From Oligoflexia bacterium (GTDB taxonomy: Bacteria; Bdellovibrionota; Bdellovibrionia; Bdellovibrionales; Bdellovibrionaceae), in assembly GCA_016861345.1 (NCBI GenBank), contig BOLD01000007.1:62001-126000 (forward strand): a stretch of DNA of 64,000 bases, in the 5' to 3' direction. How positions within the stretch are numbered: position 1 is the stretch's first letter; each line of letters opens with the position of its first letter. A program made the translations under genes and the position numbers. The notes below the pieces were generated by a model. It saw only the letters and a list, made by a program, of their open reading frames with translations. It was not told the DNA's origin and made no database searches. Below are positions 43,566-52,461 of the stretch, one piece after another.

Positions 43566-44789
43566 TTATCCGGCTAGATTTGTCATCTCAAACATCGGAA
43601 CCATGACAGCAAAAACAATAACCCCCACCACAAATCCCATGACAATTAAAACAACTGGACCCATCAGGCCCGTCATTGCATCAACTTTTGTTTTGACCTG
43701 AAAATCATAGGCATCTGCAACTTGTGTGAGCATTTTTTCAAGTTCACCGGTCTTCTCTCCAATATTGACCATGTGAATCACAATCGGAGGAAACTGACCT
43801 GATTTTTTTAATGGACCCGCTATGGATTCACCCTCTGAGATATTGCTACGAGCGTCATCAATGGCCGAGGCAATAATGTCGTTATCCACCACATTTCGAA
43901 CAATCTGCATGGCAGTTAACATAGGAACGCCGCCCGTAAGAAGGGTTGAGAGGGTTCGTGTAAACCTAGCAACGGCCACTAATCGGTTCATTTCACCAAA
44001 GATGGGAAGTTTCAATGAAATTGAATCCCACTGAGTTTTGCCTCGAGGAGTTTTCTTCCAATTTTGAAAGAGAAGCCACGAGATAATTCCAATCCCGATA
44101 ATCAGGTACCAATAGTTGACCATAACTCCGCTGATATCAATAACAGCCTGGGTATACCAGGGCATAGTCAGTTGGGGAGCTGATTCAAATACTGTGACCA
44201 TTTTAGGAATCACAAAAATAAAAAGGAAAAAGAGAAGACCAATGGTTACTGTGAGCATGACGACTGGATAGGTCAGAGCCCCCTTCACCTTTGTTCGCAA
44301 ATCGTTTTGCGCTTCGGTAAATTCCGCCAGACGAATGAGAATCATGTCCAAGGTTCCGGACATTTCCCCAGCTTCGCACATGGAGATATAAATGACATTG
44401 AAAATGGCAGGGTATTTGGTAAGAGCCTTGAAAAAAGGAGAGCCCTCGTTGACCATATTTTTGATATCCGAAAGAGCCTCTTGCAGAGTGGGATTTTCTA
44501 CCTGTTCCGATACGGCGGTTAATGAATCCACAAGAGGAATGTTGGCCTTAATTAGTGTGGCCAGCTGTCTGGTCATCAGTGAAAGATCTCTTACCGGGAC
44601 ACTCTTTGTTTTTGATCCCTGCTTTTTCTTTGCAGCTGTTGCTGAGGCCTTCTTCTTATCGCGTAGATCGGTGACAAAAATCCCATCTTTTTTGAGCTTC
44701 GCTCGAGCCGCACGGAGATTCTCAGAATCGACGATTCCTTTTGCGCTTTTTCCGTCTTTGGTCAGGCCTTTGTATTCAAATATGGGCAT
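43566..44789 (-). CDS. gspF: Type II secretion inner-membrane platform protein GspF
   Basis: 407-aa polytopic membrane protein. The N-terminal MPIFEYKGLTKDGKSAKGIV and the two repeated T2SSF domains are recognisable (LMTRQLATLIKANIPLVDSL and RFTRTLSTLLTGGVPMLTAM). Membrane segments include VVMLTVTIGLLFFLFIFVIP and a C-terminal PVVLIVMGFVVGVIVFAVMV. FPPIVIHMVNIGEKTGELEK is a conserved family block. It has the usual length. It follows gspE after 8 bases. Confidence 0.95.
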   Translation of the reverse strand: MPIFEYKGLTKDGKSAKGIVDSENLRAARAKLKKDGIFVTDLRDKKKASATAAKKKQGSKTKSVPVRDLSLMTRQLATLIKANIPLVDSLTAVSEQVENPTLQEALSDIKNMVNEGSPFFKALTKYPAIFNVIYISMCEAGEMSGTLDMILIRLAEFTEAQNDLRTKVKGALTYPVVMLTVTIGLLFFLFIFVIPKMVTVFESAPQLTMPWYTQAVIDISGVMVNYWYLIIGIGIISWLLFQNWKKTPRGKTQWDSISLKLPIFGEMNRLVAVARFTRTLSTLLTGGVPMLTAMQIVRNVVDNDIIASAIDDARSNISEGESIAGPLKKSGQFPPIVIHMVNIGEKTGELEKMLTQVADAYDFQVKTKVDAMTGLMGPVVLIVMGFVVGVIVFAVMVPMFEMTNLAG

Positions 44790-44797
44790 GTGATATT

Positions 44798-46489
44798 CTA
44801 AATATCTAATTGGGTATTTGACAACAATTCTTCAATTGTCGTGATACCGCTGAGCACCTTAGTGATTCCATGGTCACGGAAGGTCTTCATTCCTTTAGCA
44901 ATGGCGGCTTTTCGAATTGTATTGCCGTCTTTTCTCTGCATGACAAGGGATCTGATCTCATCATCAATCACTAAGAGTTCGGCAATAATTGTTCGGCCGA
45001 TGTAACCTTTTTGATTGCAATGTGCGCAACCCATGGCTTTACAGATGTTTCCATTTTTGGCATCCGCCGCTGAAATTCCAAGGGTATTTAGCTCAAAAGG
45101 AGTTGGTTCATACTTTGTCTTACAGTGGGGGCAGAGAACTCGAAGTAGTCGCTGAGCGAGAACACCCAGGATCGAAGTGGCAATCAAAAATGGCTCAGCA
45201 CCCAAATCGATTAATCGGGGGAAAGCTCCGGCAGAGTCATTGGCGTGAATTGTTGAGAGAACCAAGTGACCTGTGAGAGAGGCATTAATTGCCAGTTCAG
45301 CAGTTTCAAGGTCACGAATCTCACCCACCATGATCACATCGGGGTCTTGACGAAGAAAGGATTTTAATCCGGCGGCAAAAGTCAGACCAATTTTCGCATT
45401 GACTTGAACCTGGCCAATTCCGTGAATTCTTTGCTCCACGGGATCTTCGACAGTCAAAATGTTAATGTCTGGAGCATTCAGTTTAGCAAGGCTCGCATAA
45501 AGAGTCGTTGATTTACCAGATCCCGTCGGTCCTGTGACGAGAACAATCCCATAGGTGCGTTCTAGCAGATCAGTCAATTTTTGAATGACTTCGTCCGAAA
45601 AACCCAGTTGTTCCAATTCAAGAATGACATTGGATCGATCTTGCAGACGCATGACGATTCGCTCACCGAAAGAGGCTGGAACTGTGCTCATACGAATATC
45701 TATGTCTTTTCCCCCAACTTTCAGGGGAATTCGACCATCCTGAGGAAGTCGCTTTTCAGCGATATTCATGTTCGCCATGACTTTCAGACGAGAGGTAATA
45801 GCATTTTGAAGTTTTTTAGGTGGTTTAAAAATATCAAACAAAATACCGTCAATTCGAAATCGGACGGTCATGTCTTTTTCAAAAGGTTCAATGTGAATAT
45901 CAGATGCTTTTTCTTTTACCGCACGAAAAAGAAGAGAGTTCACGAGTTTAATCACAGGGGCGTCATCTTCTCCAGCCTCGAGAAGATCAATGATGGGATC
46001 ATCCAGGTCATAATCTTCTTCTTCAATGTCATCGAGACCAGCAAGATTAGCTGTGTTCTTTTCATAGACTCGGTTGATGGCGTCTTGAATTTTTGGAGCT
46101 GTGGAGACCAGAGGCTTAATGCGCTTGCCAAAGATCACACGCAAATCATCCAGCACTCGCAGGTTAACGGGGTTGGAAGTCAGAGTAACTACACAATCAC
46201 CCTCGTCTTTAAAAGGAAGTACAGAGTACTGCTTCACGTAATTAATAGGTAAATCGCGGATGAGATCAATCGAGATGTCATTGACGGGGATATCCTTGAT
46301 GAAATCAAGCCCCATCTCTTTACAGAGATCAGAGACAAGCTCATCAGCAGTGGAGAACTCTTTCTGACCAAGCTGGTCCCCAATGCTCAGGGGAGAGTTC
46401 GCCGCTGGATTGGCCAAGACTGACTTGATTTGCTCTGTCGTCAGTGTGGTTGCCTTGGAGAGTATGTTTTGGATATCCAGTGAAGCCAT
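44798..46489 (-). CDS. gspE: Type II secretion ATPase GspE
   Basis: 563-aa hexameric ATPase that drives pseudopilus assembly. The N-terminal GspE/GspL-binding domain covers about 40-150. Walker A GPTGSGKST is at 320-328, the Asp box ILTVEDPVEQRIHG near 344-358, Walker B DPDVIMVGEIRD near 382-393, and the His box LSTIHANDS. A C-terminal zinc module has two CxxC pairs (CPHC and CAHC, separated by about 35 residues), as in GspE proteins. All ATPase motifs look intact. Confidence 0.96.
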   Translation of the reverse strand: MASLDIQNILSKATTLTTEQIKSVLANPAANSPLSIGDQLGQKEFSTADELVSDLCKEMGLDFIKDIPVNDISIDLIRDLPINYVKQYSVLPFKDEGDCVVTLTSNPVNLRVLDDLRVIFGKRIKPLVSTAPKIQDAINRVYEKNTANLAGLDDIEEEDYDLDDPIIDLLEAGEDDAPVIKLVNSLLFRAVKEKASDIHIEPFEKDMTVRFRIDGILFDIFKPPKKLQNAITSRLKVMANMNIAEKRLPQDGRIPLKVGGKDIDIRMSTVPASFGERIVMRLQDRSNVILELEQLGFSDEVIQKLTDLLERTYGIVLVTGPTGSGKSTTLYASLAKLNAPDINILTVEDPVEQRIHGIGQVQVNAKIGLTFAAGLKSFLRQDPDVIMVGEIRDLETAELAINASLTGHLVLSTIHANDSAGAFPRLIDLGAEPFLIATSILGVLAQRLLRVLCPHCKTKYEPTPFELNTLGISAADAKNGNICKAMGCAHCNQKGYIGRTIIAELLVIDDEIRSLVMQRKDGNTIRKAAIAKGMKTFRDHGITKVLSGITTIEELLSNTQLDI

Positions 46490-46505
46490 TCCGGTTTAGT
46501 TTCCT

Positions 46506-48761
46506 TTATTTTCTTGTTTTTGGGTTCGGTCCATTGATCTCTGGAGAATGAGCCCGCTGTTGCATCTCTTGAAGATGCTCACCATAAGGATCAAGGCCGC
46601 CGACAGATTTAATGAACTTTAATCGCTGGTCCACTTTTCGACCCATCAATTGTCGATGATCTTCAGAGTTACGGATAATTTTTGGAGTCAGGAAAACCAG
46701 CATATTTGTTTTCTCTTTACTGACGCTGCGAGATTTAAAGAGCCATCCAAGAATGGGGATATCTCCGAGAAGTGGAACTTTGCTGATCACCTCGTTCTCA
46801 TCTTCTTTCATCAATCCCCCAAGAACTGCTGTGTCGCCGTTTGGCACAACAATGTTTGTTTTCACACTTCTTGTTGCCAAAGGTTGAACCTTTTTTGCAA
46901 GACCTTCAGGCGACTTTGCAGTGCTGGGCTGCTTAACAGAGTTTTCAAGTTCCATTCGGACGGTGTTTGAAGTGGGGCTGATAAAGGGCTTAATTTTAAG
47001 CTTAATTGTCGCCTCTTCAAAGATAGGGGTTTCCACAGTTCCTGTTGTTGACGTGGTGATATTGGTTCCCGTGACGACTTTATCTCCGACCTCGATCACA
47101 GCTTCCTGGTTATCGAGAGCGAGAATTTGCGGTGTGGAAAGGACATTAGCATTGGTGTTTGTTTTTAAGAAATTCACCATTCCGATCAGAGATGGCATCG
47201 CCGTTTTCTGCCCAGTTGGAGAAGTGATGGTCACGGTGTCTCCGCTGCCGAAGCCAAGAATGGCTCCTGTTCCCCCGGTGGGGCTCAGAAGGTCTCCCAA
47301 GTTCGTAATTGAATTAAATCCCGCCTTTGCGCCACTACCGCTCTTGTCATATTGGAAATATCCAATTTGCCAGTTGAAAGTGTCTGTGAGCTTCATTTCC
47401 ATAATCACAGCTTCAACAAAGACCTGATCTCTTGGGATATCGAGTTTTCCGAGAAGAGCTAAAACAGTTTCATAGTCTTGTTTGCTGGCCACGATCACCA
47501 AAGAGTTTGTTCCTTTGTCTGCTGTGATTTTCACATCACCACCAAAGATTTCAGCTGGTGCTGTTTGAACTCCAGAAATAGGAGATATCGCAGGCGTGAC
47601 ACTCGCGCCGCCACCAGCAGGTCTGGGGCCTGCATCTTTTGCGATACCGGAAATTGTTTGAGCAATTTTCTCTGCATCCCCATTTTTCACGTAGTAAACA
47701 TGGACTCCGCCGGCCTCATCAGGTCGAAGTCTAAAATCAAGTTGAGATAAAAGTTTTTTCACTCGAGCAATTCCTGCTTTATTGCCGACGACGATCAAAG
47801 AATTTGTTCGGTCATCGGGGATAACCATAAAGTAAGAAGAACTCGATCCTTGGCTTGTAGTTGTACTTCGGGTGAAGCGGGGAACCCCAGCGCTGAAAGT
47901 CCCCCCCTGAGCCTTTGAATCGCCTTTATTGACAATTTTATTAATCAGCTCAGATAAGTCTTTTGCTTTGGCAAAACGAACAGGCACGACCTCGAGCTGA
48001 TCTTCGAAACCAGGAACATCCAGCTGAGAGATGATTTTCATGATCCGTTCAATGTTTGAACCGTAGTCAGAAACGATGATTGAATTCGTGGGAGTATAAG
48101 GAGAAAGCTCTCCGTCTTTTGAAGTCAGGATGCGAAGATCACGGTTCACCATCTCGGCAGAGATGTGTTTGAGGTGAATGATTCGAGTGATCATTTGATC
48201 CGCGTTGGGATAGTAGTTTCCAGAATAGGTCTCAATGCCGTCTCGCTGAGCATTTCTGGCTGACCTGATTTTTAAGAATTTACCACTGGGAACGACAGCA
48301 AATCCATTAATCGCTAAGGCAGAAAGAAAGGCTTTATAGGCTTCAGCTACAGTGATTTTTGAAGGAGCGATAACAGTGATTTTTCCGCGTACACCTGGGT
48401 CAATGATAAAGTTTTTTCCGGTCAATTCTGAAATGGCTTTCACTATGTCAGTGATGTCGGCATTGGGAAAATCAAAGGACTCAATTGTTTCAGGAAAATT
48501 TTCGTTTGTGATATCTTCAATCGCTGCATTCACAAGTTTTGATTTTTTCGCATCCTTACTCTCAGGCATAGAAGCCCGAGGTGAGCCTGCGGAAGTTGGC
48601 TTTCCTGAAGAGGAACTAGGGCTGATTGGTGCAGTCATGGGTGCATCAAGATCTTCAAGTGGTGGGGGAGGAGGCGGAAAATCTTCTTCCTCTTCAAATT
48701 GTCCAAAGGACCACTGACTCGCAAGAACGATGGAGAGTGCTATTAGAAATTCCTTTTTCAT
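46506..48761 (-). CDS. gspD: Type II secretion outer-membrane secretin GspD
   Basis: 751-aa secretin that forms the outer-membrane channel. After a signal peptide (MKKEFLIALSIVLASQWSFG) comes an acidic/proline stretch and a Ser-rich linker, longer than usual. An N0 domain begins near 92 (FPNADITDIVKAISELTGKN), followed by three N1-N3-type domains (TNSIIVSDYG, DRTNSLIVVGN, GTNSLVIVAS). The secretin domain is near 460-690: VFVEAVIMEM, VLSTPQILALDNQEAVIEVG, and VPLLGDIPILGWLFK. No pilotin (gspS) gene is nearby. Confidence 0.96.
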   Translation of the reverse strand: MKKEFLIALSIVLASQWSFGQFEEEEDFPPPPPPLEDLDAPMTAPISPSSSSGKPTSAGSPRASMPESKDAKKSKLVNAAIEDITNENFPETIESFDFPNADITDIVKAISELTGKNFIIDPGVRGKITVIAPSKITVAEAYKAFLSALAINGFAVVPSGKFLKIRSARNAQRDGIETYSGNYYPNADQMITRIIHLKHISAEMVNRDLRILTSKDGELSPYTPTNSIIVSDYGSNIERIMKIISQLDVPGFEDQLEVVPVRFAKAKDLSELINKIVNKGDSKAQGGTFSAGVPRFTRSTTTSQGSSSSYFMVIPDDRTNSLIVVGNKAGIARVKKLLSQLDFRLRPDEAGGVHVYYVKNGDAEKIAQTISGIAKDAGPRPAGGGASVTPAISPISGVQTAPAEIFGGDVKITADKGTNSLVIVASKQDYETVLALLGKLDIPRDQVFVEAVIMEMKLTDTFNWQIGYFQYDKSGSGAKAGFNSITNLGDLLSPTGGTGAILGFGSGDTVTITSPTGQKTAMPSLIGMVNFLKTNTNANVLSTPQILALDNQEAVIEVGDKVVTGTNITTSTTGTVETPIFEEATIKLKIKPFISPTSNTVRMELENSVKQPSTAKSPEGLAKKVQPLATRSVKTNIVVPNGDTAVLGGLMKEDENEVISKVPLLGDIPILGWLFKSRSVSKEKTNMLVFLTPKIIRNSEDHRQLMGRKVDQRLKFIKSVGGLDPYGEHLQEMQQRAHSPEINGPNPKTRK

Positions 48762-48796
48762 CCCTGACTCCTCAAAAGTATAATAAGCAATCCTGC

Positions 48797-49723
48797 TTAT
48801 TTAATCGTATAATCTTTCGTCGTATCTCGACCATCGCGTTCAACAGTGATCTTGATATTCGACGAAGTTTTTAATGCATTATAAAGCTCAAGTGCCTTCG
48901 CTGGGCTATCCACAGGTTCGCCATTTACGGCCTTGATCACATCACCTGATAAAAAACCAAGTTGCGAATAGATACTACCGGGTTGAAAAGAGGTCAGAAT
49001 AAAGCCATCAATTTCCCCATTTGGCTTTTTTCGAGGCATGGTTGAGGCTTGCATCAAGACTGTTGACATGTCGGCAGTGTACTTCAGTACATCTGCGCGA
49101 TTCAGCTCATATTTATTTTCACCAATGGCGCGAACTTCGCCGCTTTCGCCAGGAAGAGCAAGCTTGGCCTTATCCGCAGAGAATGAAATTTTCGATTGCT
49201 GTTTGTTTTCAATATACTCAAGTCGGTTGTTATTTAAATTTCTTAAAATAACTTTATTTCTCTCAACTTTGATGATGCTGGCGATATTATCGATATCGCG
49301 TTTTGGAGAAAAAGCGAAGACTTGGTTTTTACCCTTCACTTCGATGTTGGCAATCGACTTCTCAGGATTTGAATGAACAATGGTTCCCACAAGACTGAGT
49401 GGCAACTGAGAGGGAACAGGTGGCGCTTCTTGACCAGGTTTGGGTCTGCCGGATTGGTCTTTACCAACAAGGGGGTCAGGGATGGTTCCATCTGCAGAAA
49501 AAATATTTCGACTTATGATTGTATTATAAGCGCCGCGAGAAAGAAGGTCTTCAGTTCGAGACTTGGCTGGTCGAGTGGGCGGGGCCTGATTGGGGAGCAT
49601 CAGGGGGCGAGTGGAAAGAATAGCAAGGTCAGCGATGCAGTAACCAGCGAATATGAAAAGCAAATAGGGATATAGATGATTAAATCGGTGTTGAATTTTA
49701 GATCTCGCTATCGTCCCAGCCAT
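48797..49723 (-). CDS. gspC: Type II secretion protein GspC with PDZ domain
   Basis: 308-aa bitopic inner-membrane protein linking the platform to the secretin. One membrane segment near 18-36 (YPYLLFIFAGYCIADLAIL) precedes a homology region (LPLSLVGTIVHSNPEKSIAN, about 105-165). A C-terminal PDZ domain covers about 235-305 (SIYSQLGFLSGDVIKAVNGE, SPAKALELYNALKTS). First gene of the gspC-to-gspN unit. The leader contains a hairpin that covers the AAGG ribosome-binding site. Confidence 0.92.
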   Translation of the reverse strand: MAGTIARSKIQHRFNHLYPYLLFIFAGYCIADLAILSTRPLMLPNQAPPTRPAKSRTEDLLSRGAYNTIISRNIFSADGTIPDPLVGKDQSGRPKPGQEAPPVPSQLPLSLVGTIVHSNPEKSIANIEVKGKNQVFAFSPKRDIDNIASIIKVERNKVILRNLNNNRLEYIENKQQSKISFSADKAKLALPGESGEVRAIGENKYELNRADVLKYTADMSTVLMQASTMPRKKPNGEIDGFILTSFQPGSIYSQLGFLSGDVIKAVNGEPVDSPAKALELYNALKTSSNIKITVERDGRDTTKDYTIK

Positions 49724-49734
49724 GGTGTCATCAT

Positions 49735-49753
49735 CCTTGATGAGTTATCAAGG
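49735..49753 (-). promoter_or_regulatory. Leader hairpin immediately upstream of gspC
   Basis: On the minus strand CCTTGAT-AACTC-ATCAAGG is a perfect 7-bp stem with a 5-base loop, ending 11 bases before the gspC ATG. The 3' arm includes AAGG, the only Shine-Dalgarno-like sequence, so it may limit translation of the first secretion gene. Confidence 0.4.
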
Positions 49754-49840
49754 TTAAAGCCTAGCAAAAAAGCTGGGTTATGAGTAGGAAAAAGGTCTTG
49801 AAAACCCATGGACCAAGGTCCAGTTTTTAATGTTGTTGAA

Positions 49841-50974
49841 TCAGATCAAAGTGGCTTCAATTTCTGGATTTTGTGCATGGCTGGGGTGAAGAAAATCTGG
49901 AGTCTGTGAATCGGGCGCAAGCATGCAATAAAGTGCGTGGGGAATAGAGGCTTGAATCCAGGTTGGTGGCGGGGCTAAACGGTAATCTTGTTCGATCTGG
50001 GCGTAGATTAAAAATTGATTGGGTGTCGCCGCTTGATATGCATGCCAGAGAAGGCTTTCGAAAATATCCTCGTTGTTCGCCATGATGTTCATGAGCACGC
50101 GGTAATTCAGAGGAGATTCTTCTCCGGTTGAAACATAAGGTTTTGTCAATCTTCTGGTCCATCCCATGGCCCACCCAAACTTTAAAAATTGCCGAAAATT
50201 ATGGGCCCGAAGTGAGTAAGATAAGGGGATGTATTGATGTACTTCCTGAGGGGACCAGTGGGCCAAACAGCCGACAACGTTTTCATAAGAATCAAAGGCC
50301 ACTAAAAAATCTTCAGGTTTAAATCCTGGTAGGCGATGGATTTTTTTTAAGAAACTTTCTTTATCCCAGACAGAGGTGAAAGGACGAAATTGAGATCGGT
50401 AGGCAAGGTAATGAATTAGGGCGTCGACATTGGCTTCTGAGGCTGGGCGGATTTTAACAAACTCAAGGGGTTTTGGAGAAAAAGGGTAGCGACCGTGCAA
50501 AGAAATCAGGTTGTATTTTCGATATAAAAAATATCTTGGCAGAGGTCTCTTCATTGTTCTGGGGCGAACAAATGTATTAAAGGCCGTCGGATCAGAGAGA
50601 TTGATATGAGAAAAGCAATATTCGGTCTTAAAATCAGATTGAATTTGTTGAAGCACAGGTAAAAAGTGTTGGGTCCACTCGATAATGGCTTTTCGGGAAT
50701 TAGACACTCGTAAATCCGTGGCATGAGCAATGCGAATGCGCTTGTTATTGTAGATAGTATCTTTGATCAGGAATGATGCTGTGGCCTCGATTTGATTTCC
50801 TTTTTCAGGATCTTTTAAGACATAGGTGCGAAAATCATCAGCAAGGGTTTGATAGGGAGCAAAGAAGTTTGAACCGCGAGACACTTTGAGGTCGATGAGC
50901 CCATTTAAGGGAAAGCTTGAGTAGAATTTTAGCAGCTCTTCGTTGTCTGCTTTGGTGGCGACCTCAAGTCTCAT
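49841..50974 (-). CDS. GNAT-like acetyltransferase family protein, probably tandem domains
   Basis: 377-aa protein. The N-terminus (MRLEVATKADNEELLKFYSS) and the segment ATASFLIKDTIYNNKRIRIA followed by HATDLRVSNSRKAIIEW look like a GNAT domain. A second, similar domain may start near 175 (FVKIRPASEANVDALIHYLA) with VGCLAHWSPQEV. Acetyl-CoA-binding glycines are not obvious in the second half. ATG at 50974 overlaps the adenosyltransferase stop (ATGA). Substrate unknown. Confidence 0.6.
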   Translation of the reverse strand: MRLEVATKADNEELLKFYSSFPLNGLIDLKVSRGSNFFAPYQTLADDFRTYVLKDPEKGNQIEATASFLIKDTIYNNKRIRIAHATDLRVSNSRKAIIEWTQHFLPVLQQIQSDFKTEYCFSHINLSDPTAFNTFVRPRTMKRPLPRYFLYRKYNLISLHGRYPFSPKPLEFVKIRPASEANVDALIHYLAYRSQFRPFTSVWDKESFLKKIHRLPGFKPEDFLVAFDSYENVVGCLAHWSPQEVHQYIPLSYSLRAHNFRQFLKFGWAMGWTRRLTKPYVSTGEESPLNYRVLMNIMANNEDIFESLLWHAYQAATPNQFLIYAQIEQDYRLAPPPTWIQASIPHALYCMLAPDSQTPDFLHPSHAQNPEIEATLI

Positions 50975-51525
50975 TTTGCCCACACTCGGTCATTAATTTT
51001 CAACTTATGGTTGGTGAATCTGGCGCCAACAAAAAGATAATCACTCAGTCGATTTAAATAAATCATACAAGGAAGAAGTTCGGGGTTTTTTGCAATCAAA
51101 GAGGTGGTGTGTCTCTCGGCTCTTCGGCAAATTGTGCGACCTAAGTGAAAATAAGCAGCCGCTCTTGAGCCTCCAGGAAGAATAAATTGTTTCAGCGGTG
51201 CTAGAGACTCGGTCATCTCGTCGATTTCAGCCTCAAGAGCTGATGTGTGCTCGGGTTTAATTTGAGGTAGATTTTTAAGTAGTTTTTTATTGGCGCAGGC
51301 AAGAATGCTGCCCAAGTTGAAAAGTTCATTTTGAATGCGGTGGATTTGATGAACAAGAGAGTGAAGCTCGGGAATTTCTTCGATCTCACAGATAAGTAGG
51401 CCGAGCAGAGAGTTCAGCTCATCCACTGTTCCATAGGCATGCAAGCGAGGATGAGTCTTTGCAACCTTTACTCCTCCAATGAGAGAGGTCTTTCCTTTAT
51501 CTCCAGTTTTTGTATACACCTTCAT
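50971..51525 (-). CDS. PduO-type ATP:cob(I)alamin adenosyltransferase
   Basis: 184-aa trimeric helical enzyme that makes adenosylcobalamin from cob(I)alamin and ATP. Diagnostic parts are MKVYTKTGDKGKTSLIGGVK (ATP site), TVDELNSLLG, and FHLGRTICRRAERHT with the conserved Arg pair; LNRLSDYLFVGAR closes the domain. The start at 51525 matches the family. An in-frame extension to 51558 would translate repeat copy B and is rejected. The usual Shine-Dalgarno is replaced by the G-rich end of the repeat. It overlaps the GNAT-like gene by 4 bases. Confidence 0.92.
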   Translation of the reverse strand: MKVYTKTGDKGKTSLIGGVKVAKTHPRLHAYGTVDELNSLLGLLICEIEEIPELHSLVHQIHRIQNELFNLGSILACANKKLLKNLPQIKPEHTSALEAEIDEMTESLAPLKQFILPGGSRAAAYFHLGRTICRRAERHTTSLIAKNPELLPCMIYLNRLSDYLFVGARFTNHKLKINDRVWAK

Positions 51526-51526
51526 A

Positions 51527-51562
51527 AAAACCCGCCCCGCGCCTTTTTGGAATGCCATGCGT
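51527..51562 (+). repeat. 36-base dispersed repeat, copy B (abuts cobalamin adenosyltransferase start)
   Basis: The plus strand reads AAAACCCGCCCCGCGCC, TTT, TTGGAATGC, CAT, GCGT. It starts 2 bases from the adenosyltransferase start codon and lies upstream of that minus-strand gene. AGATCTAATAT occurs about 30-40 bases beyond its far end (minus strand, near 51609-51599), as near copy A. Confidence 0.75.
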
Positions 51563-51646
51563 TATAAATAGCTTGTGTCCGATGCGTCCGCTGATCCATA
51601 TATTAGATCTTGACCCTAGTTTTGGTTGCCGTCAAAGATCAAAGGC

Positions 51647-52459
51647 ATGATGCAAAAGAAAATTCCATTTTTCATAAGTATTCCGCACTCTGGAGAAAAA
51701 GTGCCAGAGGATTGTCACTGGCTTCAGGGTTTGTCTGAGCCTGTCTTGATGAGGGATGTGGATCGTTACGTTGATGTGCTTTATCACCCCAGCCTGCTTC
51801 AGCTTGGTATTCCAAATGTCAAAACAGAGTGGCATCGTTATGCAGCCGATTTAAATCGAGTGCCAGATGATATCGATGCCTCATCAGTGAAGGGATCAGC
51901 GAATGAGGCTGGTCTTCATCGCCGCGGATTTCACTGGGTGATTACCACTTTGAATGAGCAATTAATGCGTGAGCCGATGTCGAAGGAGATGCATGAAAAA
52001 TTAGTGAAACTGATTTATGAGCCATTTCACGCAAGTCTGCGTCAGCAGTACGAAAATTTACATAAAGAGGGCTTTAAAGAAATTTATCACCTTGATGCGC
52101 ACTCAATGCCCAGTGTGGGAACGAAAGAGCACCGAGATCCGGGTGAGACTCGAGCTGATATTGTGGTGAGTGATTCGCATGGGAAAAGTTCAAGACCTGA
52201 GTTTGTGGATCTCATTATTGCCGCTTATGCAAAGGCTGGGTTTAAGGTGGCATACAATTGGCCTTATTATGGAGGTCGAGTGACTGAGCAGTACGGTAGT
52301 CCTCAGCGAGGGCAACATGTGGTCCAGGTGGAGTTGAATCGTAGTCTTTACATGGATGAAGCCACCAAAAAGCTCAAGCCAGAGCATCAAAAAGTTCAAG
52401 AAAAAATTCTTAAAGCACTGCAGATGATTACTCAATCTTCGTTGATTCAGGGAAAATAA
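51647..52459 (+). CDS. N-formylglutamate amidohydrolase-like enzyme
   Basis: About 270-aa cytoplasmic hydrolase of the FGase/HutG2 family, which cleaves N-formylglutamate or related amides using a zinc ion. The family blocks FFISIPHSGEKVPE, LMRDVDRYVDVLY, YAADLNRVPDD and YHLDAHSMPSVGTKEH are present, as is QHVVQVELNRSLYMDE near the end. The first ATG of a double ATG at 51647 is chosen; a TTG seven codons earlier is less likely. It is divergent from the adenosyltransferase gene and followed by a TetR gene after 2 bases. No histidine-degradation genes are near, so the substrate is uncertain. Confidence 0.85.
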   Translation: MMQKKIPFFISIPHSGEKVPEDCHWLQGLSEPVLMRDVDRYVDVLYHPSLLQLGIPNVKTEWHRYAADLNRVPDDIDASSVKGSANEAGLHRRGFHWVITTLNEQLMREPMSKEMHEKLVKLIYEPFHASLRQQYENLHKEGFKEIYHLDAHSMPSVGTKEHRDPGETRADIVVSDSHGKSSRPEFVDLIIAAYAKAGFKVAYNWPYYGGRVTEQYGSPQRGQHVVQVELNRSLYMDEATKKLKPEHQKVQEKILKALQMITQSSLIQGK

Positions 52460-52461
52460 AT

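Noticed and set aside
51526-51558. N-terminal extension of the cobalamin adenosyltransferase
   Set aside because: The extension is repeat copy B translated; the family starts at MKVYTKTGDKG.
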